Part shown: positions 6,791-14,392 of the stretch, piece by piece | Numbering within the stretch: the first letter of the stretch is position 1 | Layout of the letters: each line of letters starts with the position of its first letter | Source: an uncultured Flammeovirgaceae bacterium | GTDB lineage: Bacteria; Bacteroidota; Bacteroidia; Cytophagales; Cyclobacteriaceae | Reading direction: 5' to 3' | DNA length: 19,007 bases | Assembly: GCA_937138955.1 (NCBI GenBank) | Contig: CAKZPJ010000361.1 | Coordinates: 1-19,007, forward strand | Made by a program: the position numbers and the translations under genes | Notes under the pieces: generated by a model | Told to the model about the DNA's origin: nothing | The model's database searches: none | The model's input: only the letters and a program-made list of their open reading frames with translations

Positions 6791-7246
6791 TCAAACCCCA
6801 AACTGCCGGAGGTGATGATCCAGATGTTTATGAAACATAGTACTCCACTCTTCTTTGGTAAGTCGCCCGAATGAGTGAGATTCAGCATTGTGGAAATGTT
6901 CTTCGCCCAACTCTTGTGTTTTCTTTAAATACTGAATGAGTCGTCTTTTTTCTTTCTCAAAATCTTTAGGGTCAGCCATTATGAACTGTGGTGCAGTTTG
7001 TCCATTCTTCTTATAAGGCTTATTCCCAACTACTGTAGATTTAGCAAATAATTTAAGCATGAACTTCACCAAAGCGTTAGGTCGGGGATGCTTATCCTCG
7101 AAGGTCATCTCGTAAGCTACGTTGCAGTGAGCCAGCATTTGAGCCACATCCATTTTCCCCCACTGATTGGGAGTAGTCGGAGTTAATTGTTTCACCCGGT
7201 TGATTAGGCTATCAGTTACGCTTTTTTCAAAGATGTTATTCGTCAT
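6791..7246 (-). CDS. DUF1569 family protein (DinB-like fold)
   Basis: A 151-residue cytoplasmic protein with the DUF1569 pattern: NIFEKSVTDSLINRVKQLTP at the start, WGKMDVAQMLAHCNVAYEM in the first third, and a C-terminal HHLRQFGV. The conserved histidines (LAHC, MFHKHLDHHLRQFG) are placed as in the DinB/YfiT four-helix fold, where they bind a metal. The biochemical role of DUF1569 is not established to my knowledge. The frame is open 18 codons further upstream (to 7300), but family members begin at about MTNNIF, so I chose the ATG at 7246. A Crp/Fnr regulator lies upstream on the same strand with 145 nt between them that hold a terminator-like hairpin and an 11-bp inverted repeat with a promoter box, so it is probably transcribed separately. 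Confidence 0.8.
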   Translation of the reverse strand: MTNNIFEKSVTDSLINRVKQLTPTTPNQWGKMDVAQMLAHCNVAYEMTFEDKHPRPNALVKFMLKLFAKSTVVGNKPYKKNGQTAPQFIMADPKDFEKEKRRLIQYLKKTQELGEEHFHNAESHSFGRLTKEEWSTMFHKHLDHHLRQFGV

Positions 7247-7302
7247 AGGAAATGAAATATTAGTTGGATGTGAGTTAGCTAGAATTACATGAGCGTTCAT
7301 AG

Positions 7303-7351
7303 TACTTTTGTTTGAGTAGGTAATATTTATAAGTAATCTAAAACAAAAGTA
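7303..7351. promoter_or_regulatory. 11-bp perfect inverted repeat carrying a -7 box upstream of DUF1569
   Basis: TACTTTTGTTT at 7303-7313 and its exact reverse complement AAACAAAAGTA at 7341-7351 are separated by 27 AT-rich bases. Each arm contains TACTTTTG, a match to the Bacteroidota -7 consensus. The right-hand arm, read on the minus strand, points towards the DUF1569 start about 100 nt away. It could be a promoter with a dyad operator or an RNA hairpin. No good TTG is at the expected distance. Confidence 0.5.
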
Positions 7352-7365
7352 GGCTAGCCAGAAAA

Positions 7366-7391
7366 TAAAATTCTTGCCCTATGACAAGAAA
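7366..7391 (-). terminator. Candidate intrinsic terminator of the Crp/Fnr gene
   Basis: On the minus strand, one base past the stop codon, TTCTTG and CAAGAA form a perfect 6-bp stem (arms 7385-7390 and 7371-7376) with an 8-nt loop, followed by TTTTATTTT. The stem is short and AT-rich, so strength is uncertain. Confidence 0.45.
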
Positions 7392-7976
7392 TTACTGCTC
7401 GTTAGCAATCTCCTTCCTAATTCGGCTCAACGAAGTATCGGTTACCCCTAAGTAAGAAGCAATATACTTCAGGGGCACGTTCTGCACTAGTTCAGGTGCC
7501 TCTTTCACCAATTGTAAGTACCGCTTCTGGGCGGGGTCTGTAATCATGGCGATACTCTTCCGTTTGAGGGCAAAGTAGCTCCCTACCAAGCGAGCTCTTC
7601 CCCCTTCTCGGAAGGCCTCAATACTGTGAAATAACTTCTGAAACTCATCAAATCCCAATTGCCAGACTACGCAGTTAGTAAGTGCCTGATAGTATTCTTT
7701 AGTCGGGGACTTTAAGAAAAAAGAAGGCCAGTCAATAAGAATCTGCATCTGGGTATAAAACCCAGTAGTAATGTCGCTCCCATCAGTATCAATCGCATAA
7801 GATCGAGCAAAACCACTTTCTACAAAGTAGTAGTTACGAGCCACTTCACCCACTTGTAAAATGTACTCATTCTTTTTGAATGTAACTTGCGTAAACTGAG
7901 AAATTACGGATTCTAGCTCTTCCGCAGTGAGTTTATCATTTTTTAGAATTTCCTGGAGGATATGTCGTTCAGTCAT
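7392..7976 (-). CDS. Crp/Fnr-family transcriptional regulator
   Basis: A 194-residue regulator. Residues about 25-115 form a cyclic-nucleotide-binding-type beta-roll (TFKKNEYILQVGEVARNYYFVESGFARSYAID), and about 165-190 hold a short winged HTH (VPLKYIASYLGVTDTSLSRIRKEI). This short form is very common in Bacteroidota; most members lack the residues needed for cAMP binding, and the ligand is usually unknown. There is no Cys cluster for an Fnr-type iron-sulphur centre. DUF1569 follows on the same strand and is a possible target. Only 41 nt separate it from the DgkA gene upstream, so the two may be co-transcribed. Confidence 0.85.
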   Translation of the reverse strand: MTERHILQEILKNDKLTAEELESVISQFTQVTFKKNEYILQVGEVARNYYFVESGFARSYAIDTDGSDITTGFYTQMQILIDWPSFFLKSPTKEYYQALTNCVVWQLGFDEFQKLFHSIEAFREGGRARLVGSYFALKRKSIAMITDPAQKRYLQLVKEAPELVQNVPLKYIASYLGVTDTSLSRIRKEIANEQ

Positions 7977-8017
7977 AGATAATTATCGTGACTCTAAAAC
8001 TATGCATTGCTACTGAT

Positions 8018-8398
8018 TTAGAAAAACAACTCCCAGAGCTTAGGCAGAAAAATAATTACGCCAACTACCACGGCAATGATCGCCGATAGTAACACCGCTG
8101 CTGCTCCTAAATCTTTAATTCGTTTAATGCGGACATCCTGCTGAGGCGAAATAAAATCGGCAATGTGCTCGATAGCCGTATTGAGAATTTCAGTCACGAA
8201 GACGAAACCAATTGTTAGAATGATAACTACCCATTCGGTTAGGCTCAATCCGAAGAAAGCTCCCAGCATAATTACCACAAAAGTGACTACCAAGTGCACT
8301 CGAGCATTATGCTCCTCTTTAAATAGAACTCGCAATCCACTGAAAGCGTAGCGAAAACTTTTGATTCTATCGATGATTGAGAATTTTTTGGCAGACAT
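8018..8398 (-). CDS. dgkA: Diacylglycerol/undecaprenol kinase, DgkA family
   Basis: A 126-residue, three-helix membrane kinase. The conserved family stretch is EILNTAIEHIADFIS (the ExxNTAIE signature at the membrane surface), followed by RIKRIKDLGAAAVLLSAIIA, with the basic amphipathic N-terminus RIKSFRYAFSGLRVLFKEEHNARVH. Proteins of this family phosphorylate diacylglycerol in Gammaproteobacteria, and undecaprenol in most Gram-positives, feeding the lipid carrier pool for wall synthesis. Length is normal. Which lipid is used here cannot be told from the sequence. It lies between trkH (92 nt upstream) and the Crp/Fnr gene. Confidence 0.9.
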   Translation of the reverse strand: MSAKKFSIIDRIKSFRYAFSGLRVLFKEEHNARVHLVVTFVVIMLGAFFGLSLTEWVVIILTIGFVFVTEILNTAIEHIADFISPQQDVRIKRIKDLGAAAVLLSAIIAVVVGVIIFLPKLWELFF

Positions 8399-8457
8399 CT
8401 CTTCAAGTCACCGATGTAAGATAAAATAGCTGACTGCTTTTCGGATGGATTCCAGGA

Positions 8458-8484
8458 TTGTTCACTGCTAACTGTTCATTGTTA
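8458..8484. repeat. Stutter repeat behind the trkH stop
   Basis: The related words TTGTTCACTG, TAACTGTTCA and TTGTTA follow one another at 8458-8484, that is, degenerate copies of a roughly 10-nt unit. The block ends 6 nt before the trkH stop codon (8491-8493, minus strand). Confidence 0.5.
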
Positions 8485-8490
8485 TTTGCC

Positions 8491-9951
8491 CTACGCATGA
8501 CGGCTCCAGTAGTAGGGAGTGAATAGCATAAGTACTGTAAACAGCTCCAGACGCCCGAGCATCATTAGAAAGGATAAGAACCATTTCCCAAAGGCGGGCA
8601 AATGAGCAAAATTATCCACTGGACCAACCGTACCGATTCCCGGTCCAATATTACCTAGCGAAGTAGCTACTGAGCCAACTGCGGTCATAAAACCTACCCC
8701 TGATAGCGACATAATAGCCGAACCCGTAGCAAAGATGGCGATATAAATGATAAAGAACGCCAATACGTTAAAAGCAATATCCTGCGTAACCGCGTTACCG
8801 TTATAGCGTACTGGAATCACCGCTGAAGGGTGAATTTGCCGTTTCATCTCAAGTATACTACTTTTTAACAAAATAGTGTGTCGAACAATTTTTACCCCAC
8901 CGGAGGTAGATCCTGCCGAACCACCGGTAAACATTAACAGGAAAAATACTACTGTCAGTAGGGGCATCCAAGCGGTATAGTCCGCAGTAATATAGCCCGT
9001 AGTGCTAATGATTGATATTACCTGAAAGGCAGCGTAGCGAAAAGATTCTTCAGCATTATTTTCAGTAGAAATAAAGATACCCGCAGTAGTAATCGAGGTG
9101 ATGATAACGGTGAACCACAGGTAATTTCTAAACTCCTCATTTTGCCAGACTTTACGAAAGCTCCCTTTCAACATGAAGTAGGTAAGCGTAAAGCTGGTTC
9201 CCGCCAAAAACATGAAAATAGTCATCACGTATTGAATATAGGCTGAGTCGTAGTGAGCAATACTAGCGTTTTTTGGTGAGAACCCACCCGTAGCCATCGT
9301 GGTGAGGCCGTGGTTGATTGCATCGTAAAAGCTCATTCCTCCTATCCAGAGTAGAACCGTTTCGGTAAGTGTTAAACTAAGGTAGATGATCCACAGTCGC
9401 TTGGCAGTATCGCGAATACGGGGCTTTAATTTGTCGGGTGTAATACCGGGTGCTTCTGACTGAAATAACTGCATACCGCCAATGCCCAGAATTGGAAGAA
9501 TAGCTACAGCCAACACAATAATTCCCATGCCCCCGATCCACTGGGTGAGACTGCGCCAAAACAGAATGCCTTTGGGTACTACTTCAATATCGGTAAGAAT
9601 AGTAGCACCAGTAGTGGTAAACCCCGACATAGCCTCAAAATATGCATCAGGATAGGTAGGAATGGCTCCACTTAGTAAGTACGGTAAGGAGCCAAAAAAA
9701 GAAATCAGTATCCAGCTCAAGGTCACTACTAAGTAACCATCGCGCCGTCGCAACTCTTTATCCCGCTGATCGCGAGTTATGAACCAGGTGCCTCCGCCTA
9801 CCAACAGCGTGATACCCGCTGACCCCAGAAGAGCTTGCCAATCTTGACTGCCGTAGTAGAAGGATACGGGCAAACAAAGCAGCATAAACCCTGCGGTGAA
9901 CACCAGGATTAGTCCCAGAATGTTGAACAGCACCTTCCAGTTAAATAGCAT
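8491..9951 (-). CDS. trkH: Trk system potassium uptake protein TrkH
   Basis: A 486-residue K+ translocating membrane subunit. The four pore loops are all visible: FTTTGAT at 111-117, TTMATGGFS at 217-225, ISTTGYI at 315-321 and SLGNIGPGIG at 431-440, giving the four selectivity-filter glycines. The conserved GGSAGSTSGGVKIVR (343-357) is the intramembrane loop that gates the pore. I chose the ATG at 9951 (MLFNWKVLFNILGL), the usual family start; the frame extends upstream to 10008 through low-complexity intergenic sequence. It follows trkA by 114 nt on the same strand and must work with that cytoplasmic regulator. The complement of loops and normal length suggest a functional transporter. Confidence 0.93.
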   Translation of the reverse strand: MLFNWKVLFNILGLILVFTAGFMLLCLPVSFYYGSQDWQALLGSAGITLLVGGGTWFITRDQRDKELRRRDGYLVVTLSWILISFFGSLPYLLSGAIPTYPDAYFEAMSGFTTTGATILTDIEVVPKGILFWRSLTQWIGGMGIIVLAVAILPILGIGGMQLFQSEAPGITPDKLKPRIRDTAKRLWIIYLSLTLTETVLLWIGGMSFYDAINHGLTTMATGGFSPKNASIAHYDSAYIQYVMTIFMFLAGTSFTLTYFMLKGSFRKVWQNEEFRNYLWFTVIITSITTAGIFISTENNAEESFRYAAFQVISIISTTGYITADYTAWMPLLTVVFFLLMFTGGSAGSTSGGVKIVRHTILLKSSILEMKRQIHPSAVIPVRYNGNAVTQDIAFNVLAFFIIYIAIFATGSAIMSLSGVGFMTAVGSVATSLGNIGPGIGTVGPVDNFAHLPAFGKWFLSFLMMLGRLELFTVLMLFTPYYWSRHA

Positions 9952-10065
9952 AATTCTTGTTTGTGTTAATGTGTTCGGGTTTTCATGCGGCCGCCGCACG
10001 GTATTCACGTAAGTAGAGTAGCCTTAAGTACTAGAATACACTAACACATGAGTACAGGAACACAT
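9952..10065. other. trkA-trkH gap with inverted stutter words
   Basis: This 114-nt gap holds TGTGTTAATGTGTTC-type words near 9961-9975, and the same kind of words on the opposite strand at 10037-10064 (ACACTAACACATG, then AGGAACACAT), ending one base from the trkA stop. A GCGGCCGC palindrome lies between them near 9990. The two blocks could pair as a long imperfect stem. No TAnnTTTG box is seen, so trkH probably relies on the trkA promoter. Confidence 0.45.
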
Positions 10066-11406
10066 CTACTTAAAAAACTTTTCTACTTCGGATAAAGCGC
10101 CTCGCTGGCTTAATACCACCACTCGATCATTACAATCAAACTCGAAGTTACCTAAAGCAATGTAGCCTTTCCCGTCACGAACCACCCCGCCAATAATAGC
10201 ATCACCGGGAAACTTCAAATCTTTTAGGCGACGATTTACGATCTTACAGTTATCATTTACTTCGTACTCTAGAATTTCAGCTTCTACGCCGTGAATACTC
10301 GTGATAGAAACAACATCACCCTCACGGATGTAGCGAAAGATAAAGTTAGCGGCAATCAGTTTCTTATTAATCATAGTATCCACCCCCATATTCTGACTGA
10401 GGTGGATATAATCCATATTTTCTACCAGAGCAATGGTTTTTTTCACCTTCTGATTTTTAGCCACCAGGCAGCTGATAATATTCGTTTCCGAGTCGCCAGT
10501 GAGAGCAATAAAGGCATCCATGTCGGCCAACCCTTCTTGCATAAGTAGCTCCACATTGCGCCCATCACCATTAATCACTAGTACATTCGGCAACTGATCA
10601 GCCAGTTCAAAGCACTTGTCTTTGTCCCGCTCAATCAGCTTAATTCGGTATGAGTCGCTTAGCTTTCGGGCAGTATGATAGCCCGCCTTACTACCCCCCA
10701 AAATCATTAGACTTTGAATATTCATCTTCACCTTGCCCGTAAGTTTGAGTACTCGATCAATGCCATCGGGCTGAGCAATAAAGTATACGTGATCGTTTAC
10801 TCTCAGGCGGTTATGTCCCTTAGGAATTATTGTTTTACCATCGCGTAGAATAGCAACAATAATATAAGAATCGTCAGGGTTGAGCCGAGAGGTTTCCGCT
10901 AGTGTCTTACCAATCAGATTACTATCGTGATCGAGCGTAATACCAATCAACGACAGTAGCCCCTGATCAAATTCAAAGGTGTCCGTAACGGCAGCCATGC
11001 GGAGCAGTCGCTTTACTTCCCGAGCCGCTAGCGATTCCGGTGAAATTAGTTCGTCGATGCCTACTTCTCGCAAATCTAATGTCTCCTTGTCCATTAGAAA
11101 CTCCTCGTTAGTAATACGAGCCACAGTGCGCTTCACTCCCAACTGCTTAGCAATAATGGTAGTAGCCAAATTTATCTCTTCTGATTCGGTTACAGAAATT
11201 AGCAAATCAGCCTCGCCCACATTCGCTTGCTTAAGGGTCTTGAAGGATGTAGCATTTCCCTTAATGGTAGCTACATCAATCTGACTACCCAATTGGCGAA
11301 GACGCTCGGCATCTAGATCAATAACTACAATTTCTTGATTTTCGTAAGAAAGGAGTTTAGCTAAGTGTGCTCCCACATCACCCGCTCCGGCAATAACAAT
11401 CCTCAT
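10066..11406 (-). CDS. trkA: Trk system potassium transporter TrkA (NAD-binding regulator)
   Basis: A 446-residue cytoplasmic protein with a duplicated architecture. The first RCK-N (TrkA-N) domain begins MRIVIAGAGDVGAHLAK, with the Rossmann GxGxxG at 7-12 and an acidic D30 at the end of strand 2 (VVID), fitting NAD(H). A TrkA-C domain follows (about 135-220). The second TrkA-N copy starts near 231 (LMILGGSKAG, 237-242, with NGDG at 279-282), and a second TrkA-C domain closes the protein (about 370-446). TrkA assembles as a ring under TrkH and gates K+ flow in response to nucleotides. Full length. Transcribed towards trkH, very likely from the -7 box 24-31 nt upstream of its start. Confidence 0.95.
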   Translation of the reverse strand: MRIVIAGAGDVGAHLAKLLSYENQEIVVIDLDAERLRQLGSQIDVATIKGNATSFKTLKQANVGEADLLISVTESEEINLATTIIAKQLGVKRTVARITNEEFLMDKETLDLREVGIDELISPESLAAREVKRLLRMAAVTDTFEFDQGLLSLIGITLDHDSNLIGKTLAETSRLNPDDSYIIVAILRDGKTIIPKGHNRLRVNDHVYFIAQPDGIDRVLKLTGKVKMNIQSLMILGGSKAGYHTARKLSDSYRIKLIERDKDKCFELADQLPNVLVINGDGRNVELLMQEGLADMDAFIALTGDSETNIISCLVAKNQKVKKTIALVENMDYIHLSQNMGVDTMINKKLIAANFIFRYIREGDVVSITSIHGVEAEILEYEVNDNCKIVNRRLKDLKFPGDAIIGGVVRDGKGYIALGNFEFDCNDRVVVLSQRGALSEVEKFFK

Positions 11407-11429
11407 AGCAGTAATGAACTCAAAAAAAG

Positions 11430-11437
11430 CAAATATA
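11430..11437 (-). promoter_or_regulatory. Candidate -7 box for trkA (TATATTTG)
   Basis: On the minus strand TATATTTG matches TAnnTTTG and ends 24 nt before the trkA ATG. No clear TTG is found at the usual distance upstream. Confidence 0.45.
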
Positions 11438-11465
11438 GCATAATAGTAGTTGAAAGTTCATTCCG

Positions 11466-11484
11466 CCCCGGATAAGTTCCGGGG
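11466..11484. other. GC-rich hairpin between the HAD gene and trkA
   Basis: CCCCGG (11466-11471) and CCGGGG (11479-11484) form a perfect 6-bp stem with a 7-nt loop, unusually GC-rich for its surroundings. No T-tract follows on either strand, so a plain intrinsic terminator is doubtful. Confidence 0.5.
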
Positions 11485-11509
11485 GTGTTCCGGTATTGAA
11501 AATGGATAG

Positions 11510-11537
11510 TTGATAATGTCAAGCTGCTGTTTATCAA
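11510..11537 (-). terminator. Weak hairpin downstream of the HAD hydrolase gene
   Basis: TTGATAA (11510-11516) and TTATCAA (11531-11537) are exact reverse complements with a 14-nt loop, starting 12 nt past the HAD stop codon. The stem is AT-rich and has no T-tract, so it may be a processing or weak termination signal. Confidence 0.3.
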
Positions 11538-11549
11538 TAGCTTATAAAG

Positions 11550-12236
11550 TTAGAGGTGCTGCGAAACTTCCTTAATGTTGCTTAGTTGCTTGAACTGAGG
11601 GTGGTCAATTTTGTGATCCACCTTCTCGTAGGCCCAGGTAGTGTGGTAAGGTACGTGAAAGGCGTGGCCACCGAGGTTCAGTACGGGCATAATATCGGAT
11701 TTTAGCGAGTTGCCAATCATCAGAAATTCCTGAGGAGGGATATCCAGATGTTGAATCAGCTTTTCATAATTGGGTTCTTTTTTCTCTGATACAATCTCAA
11801 TATGATGAAAGTATTCTGTTAACCCTGACTTTATCAACTTCCGCTCCTGATCCAGCAAATCGCCCTTGGTTGCCATTACTAGTCGGTATTTTTCTTGTAA
11901 AGCTTGTAGTACCTCTTCCACTCCTTCCAGCAGTTCAATCGGTTTATCTAGCATCTCCTTCCCGAACTGAATAATCTTCTCAATCGCGTCTAAGCCAATC
12001 GTCTTATCTGACATCTGGATAGCCGCCTCAATCATAGAAAGCGTCATGCTCTTAATGCCGTAGCCGTAGAGCGCAAGATTATTGATTTCGGTTTCCAGCA
12101 GTTCGCGAGAAACGCTGTGGTGGGGCAGGTAGTCCTCCATCATCTCACAGAACTTATCCTCGGTTTCCCGGAAGTAGGGTTCGTTCACCCACAGTGTATC
12201 ATCCGCATCAAAAGCAATTACTTTAATCTGGTTCAT
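11550..12236 (-). CDS. HAD-superfamily hydrolase
   Basis: A 228-residue cytoplasmic hydrolase. Motif I is IAFDADDTLW with the nucleophile D10 and general acid D12; motif II is the Thr of VMATKGD; the conserved Lys of motif III falls in EKKEPNYEKL; and motif IV reads LMIGNSLKSDIMP (GNSxxSD in place of the more usual GDSxxxD). A helical cap lies between motifs I and II, as in the phosphoglycolate phosphatase-like subgroup. Likely a small-molecule phosphatase; the substrate cannot be told. Start: the frame is open 12 codons further upstream, but MNQIKVIAFDADD is the natural family start. It is divergent from the YciI-like gene with 75 nt between them. Confidence 0.85.
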   Translation of the reverse strand: MNQIKVIAFDADDTLWVNEPYFRETEDKFCEMMEDYLPHHSVSRELLETEINNLALYGYGIKSMTLSMIEAAIQMSDKTIGLDAIEKIIQFGKEMLDKPIELLEGVEEVLQALQEKYRLVMATKGDLLDQERKLIKSGLTEYFHHIEIVSEKKEPNYEKLIQHLDIPPQEFLMIGNSLKSDIMPVLNLGGHAFHVPYHTTWAYEKVDHKIDHPQFKQLSNIKEVSQHL

Positions 12237-12281
12237 AGCTGTAAATCTAGCTTTTGCCAAGTAGCATCCCAAATGGTTTTC

Positions 12282-12289
12282 TATCTTTG
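12282..12289 (+). promoter_or_regulatory. Candidate -7 box for the YciI-like gene (TATCTTTG)
   Basis: TATCTTTG matches TAnnTTTG and ends 22 nt before the ATG at 12312. The nearest TTG lies about 25 nt upstream, further than usual. Confidence 0.45.
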
Positions 12290-12311
12290 CAGGGTTGTAA
12301 AAATTAATGTT

Positions 12312-12602
12312 ATGGAATTCCTATTGATTGCCTACGATGGCACAGATAGTACAGCGTTGGATCGGCGAATGGAAGTAAGAGAGAAGCACTTAGCGTATGC
12401 CCGTGAACTTTACAAAAATGGTACGCTAATTAAAGGAGGAGCATTTCTCAATGAGGAAGGACAGATGATTGGCTCTACGGTGCTATACCAAGCCGAATCA
12501 GCAGAGGAGCTGCAAAAAGTTATTGATAACGATCCGTACATGACTAACGGAGTGTGGGTTGATATAAAGATTAAGCCAATTCGTTTAGCCAATCTGGATT
12601 AG
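12312..12602 (+). CDS. YciI-like (YCII-related) protein
   Basis: A 96-residue protein of the YCII fold: MEFLLIAYDGTDS at the start, REKHLAYARELYKNGTLIKGGAFL with the conserved His (residue 24), then the AESAEELQKVIDNDPYMTNGVW stretch typical of the family (E--L---DP----G). YciI proteins are small alpha-beta barrel-like dimers; some act as dehydrochlorinases, but most have no known reaction. The frame is open far upstream (12117) across the divergent HAD gene, but only the part from 12312 is family-like, and a -7 box sits just upstream of that start. It is followed by prfC on the same strand after 80 nt. Confidence 0.85.
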   Translation: MEFLLIAYDGTDSTALDRRMEVREKHLAYARELYKNGTLIKGGAFLNEEGQMIGSTVLYQAESAEELQKVIDNDPYMTNGVWVDIKIKPIRLANLD

Positions 12603-12637
12603 TAGAGGCGAAAGCGGGAAATCTGCTAAGGAGAAAC

Positions 12638-12645
12638 TAATTTTG
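12638..12645 (+). promoter_or_regulatory. Candidate -7 box for prfC (TAATTTTG)
   Basis: TAATTTTG matches TAnnTTTG and ends 37 nt before the prfC ATG. No TTG is seen at the expected distance, so this is tentative. Confidence 0.35.
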
Positions 12646-12682
12646 TGCTTCCATTGTCGAATAGGCGCAGAGCGCAATATAT

Positions 12683-14278
12683 ATGAGCAAACTTACTGAA
12701 GAAATAGCCAAGCGGCGTACGTTTGGCATTATTAGCCACCCCGATGCGGGTAAAACAACCTTAACTGAAAAGCTACTGTTGTTCGGTGGGGCTATTCAGA
12801 CGGCCGGAGCGGTAAAATCCAGCAAAATCAGCCGCCATGCTACTTCCGACTTCATGGAGATTGAAAAGCAGCGGGGTATCTCCGTGGCTACCTCAGTGAT
12901 GGGATTCATGTATAGAAACGGTGGTGACCCCATCAAAATTAATCTGCTGGATACCCCCGGTCACCAGGATTTTGCCGAAGATACCTACCGAACTCTTACT
13001 GCGGTAGATAGTGTAGTGATGGTGATTGACTGTGTGAAAGGCGTAGAGATTCAGACCGAGAAGCTGATGGAAGTATGCCGGATGCGAAATACCCCGGTGA
13101 TTGCTTTTATCAACAAACTAGATCGTGAAGGCCGCGACCCCTACGATCTACTGGATGAAATTGAAGCCAAACTAGACATTCAGGTACGCCCGCTAAGTTG
13201 GCCGATAAGTATGGGGAAAACCTTCAAAGGGGTTTACAGTCTGTACAACAAAAGTCTGTTTGTTTTTCAGCCTAGTAAACAGAAGTTACAGGATGAAGGA
13301 GTACAGATTAGCGACATTCATAGTCCAGAGTTGGATGAATATATTGGCGAGAACTTTGCCGAGCAACTGCGCGAAGACGAGGAATTGATTACCGGGGTGT
13401 ATCCTGAGTTTGATATGGAAGGCTACCTGAGTGGTAAAGTAGCTCCGGTATTTTTCGGCAGTGCCGTTAACAACTTCGGCGTGAAGGAGATGCTAGATAC
13501 TTTCGTAAACATTGCTCCACCCCCAAAAAGCCGAGAAACCGAAGAGCGAGAAGTTACTCCTTCAGAAGAAAAGTTTACCGGTTTTGTGTTTAAGATTCAC
13601 GCGAATATTGATCCCCGGCATCGCAACCGCATTGCCTTTGTCCGAATCTGCTCGGGTACGTTTGAGCGTAATAAACCGTACTACCATACCCGGCTCAAAA
13701 AGAACTTTAAGTTCTCTAGTGTGACCGCCTTTATGGCGCAAGACAAGGAAATTATTGATGAAGCCTTTCCTGGCGATATTGTTGGATTGTACGATACTGG
13801 CAACCTGAAAATTGGCGACACGCTCACTGAAGGCGAAGAAGGCACTTTCAAGGGAATTCCTAGTTTTTCACCCGAAATGTTTAAGGAAGTGATTAACCAG
13901 GATGCGATGAAGACTAAGCAACTGGATAAAGGCTTGTCGCAACTGATGGACGAAGGAGTTGCTCAGTTATTCAGTTATGAATTAGGCTCACGAAAAGTAG
14001 TAGGCACAGTTGGAGCACTTCAGTTTGAAGTAATTCAACACCGATTGAAAAACGAATACAATGCTAGTTGTACGTTTCAGCCGATGAATCTATACAAAGC
14101 CTGCTGGATTAGTAGCGACGACCCAAAGAAGCTCCAAGAATTTATTAACTCGAAAGAGCGACACATTGCCAAAGACAAAGACGGCAAATACGTGTTTATG
14201 GCCGAAACCAAGTCCTGGCTACAAATGGTGCAGGATAATTTCCCTGACATCCGGTTTCACTTTACTTCGGAGTTCTAA
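12683..14278 (+). CDS. prfC: Peptide chain release factor 3
   Basis: A 531-residue translational GTPase, the same size as E. coli RF3 (529). It removes RF1/RF2 from the ribosome after peptide release. GTPase motifs: P-loop SHPDAGKTT at 18-26, switch I RGIS at 64-67, DTPGHQDF at 90-97, NKLD at 144-147 and GSA at 259-261. The RF3-specific parts are present too: the insert after the G domain ([17 protein letters not shown]), domain II ([28 protein letters not shown]) and the C-terminal domain ([17 protein letters not shown]). It has its own candidate promoter and no obvious functional partner nearby. Confidence 0.97.
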   Translation: MSKLTEEIAKRRTFGIISHPDAGKTTLTEKLLLFGGAIQTAGAVKSSKISRHATSDFMEIEKQRGISVATSVMGFMYRNGGDPIKINLLDTPGHQDFAEDTYRTLTAVDSVVMVIDCVKGVEIQTEKLMEVCRMRNTPVIAFINKLDREGRDPYDLLDEIEAKLDIQVRPLSWPISMGKTFKGVYSLYNKSLFVFQPSKQKLQDEGVQISDIHSPELDEYIGENFAEQLREDEELITGVYPEFDMEGYLSGKVAPVFFGSAVNNFGVKEMLDTFVNIAPPPKSRETEEREVTPSEEKFTGFVFKIHANIDPRHRNRIAFVRICSGTFERNKPYYHTRLKKNFKFSSVTAFMAQDKEIIDEAFPGDIVGLYDTGNLKIGDTLTEGEEGTFKGIPSFSPEMFKEVINQDAMKTKQLDKGLSQLMDEGVAQLFSYELGSRKVVGTVGALQFEVIQHRLKNEYNASCTFQPMNLYKACWISSDDPKKLQEFINSKERHIAKDKDGKYVFMAETKSWLQMVQDNFPDIRFHFTSEF

Positions 14279-14304
14279 AATCTACATAGCCTACCTTCCG
14301 AATA

Positions 14305-14333
14305 TTGTAGAAAATATAGGCTCGTTAGGTTTG
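14305..14333 (+). promoter_or_regulatory. Bacteroidota-type promoter of the AraC-family gene
   Basis: TTG at 14305-14307, an 18-nt spacer, then TAGGTTTG at 14326-14333: the best complete -33/-7 pair in the window. The AraC gene's ATG lies 60 nt downstream. Confidence 0.55.
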
Positions 14334-14392
14334 AATGCTATTATCCATATTCATCAGAATTGAGTATATTCGGATAGTATTTGAAGAAATTT

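Noticed and set aside
10291..11284. Two plus-strand ORFs inside trkA (10291-10548 and 10979-11284)
   Set aside because: Both are antisense shadows of trkA with no family resemblance.
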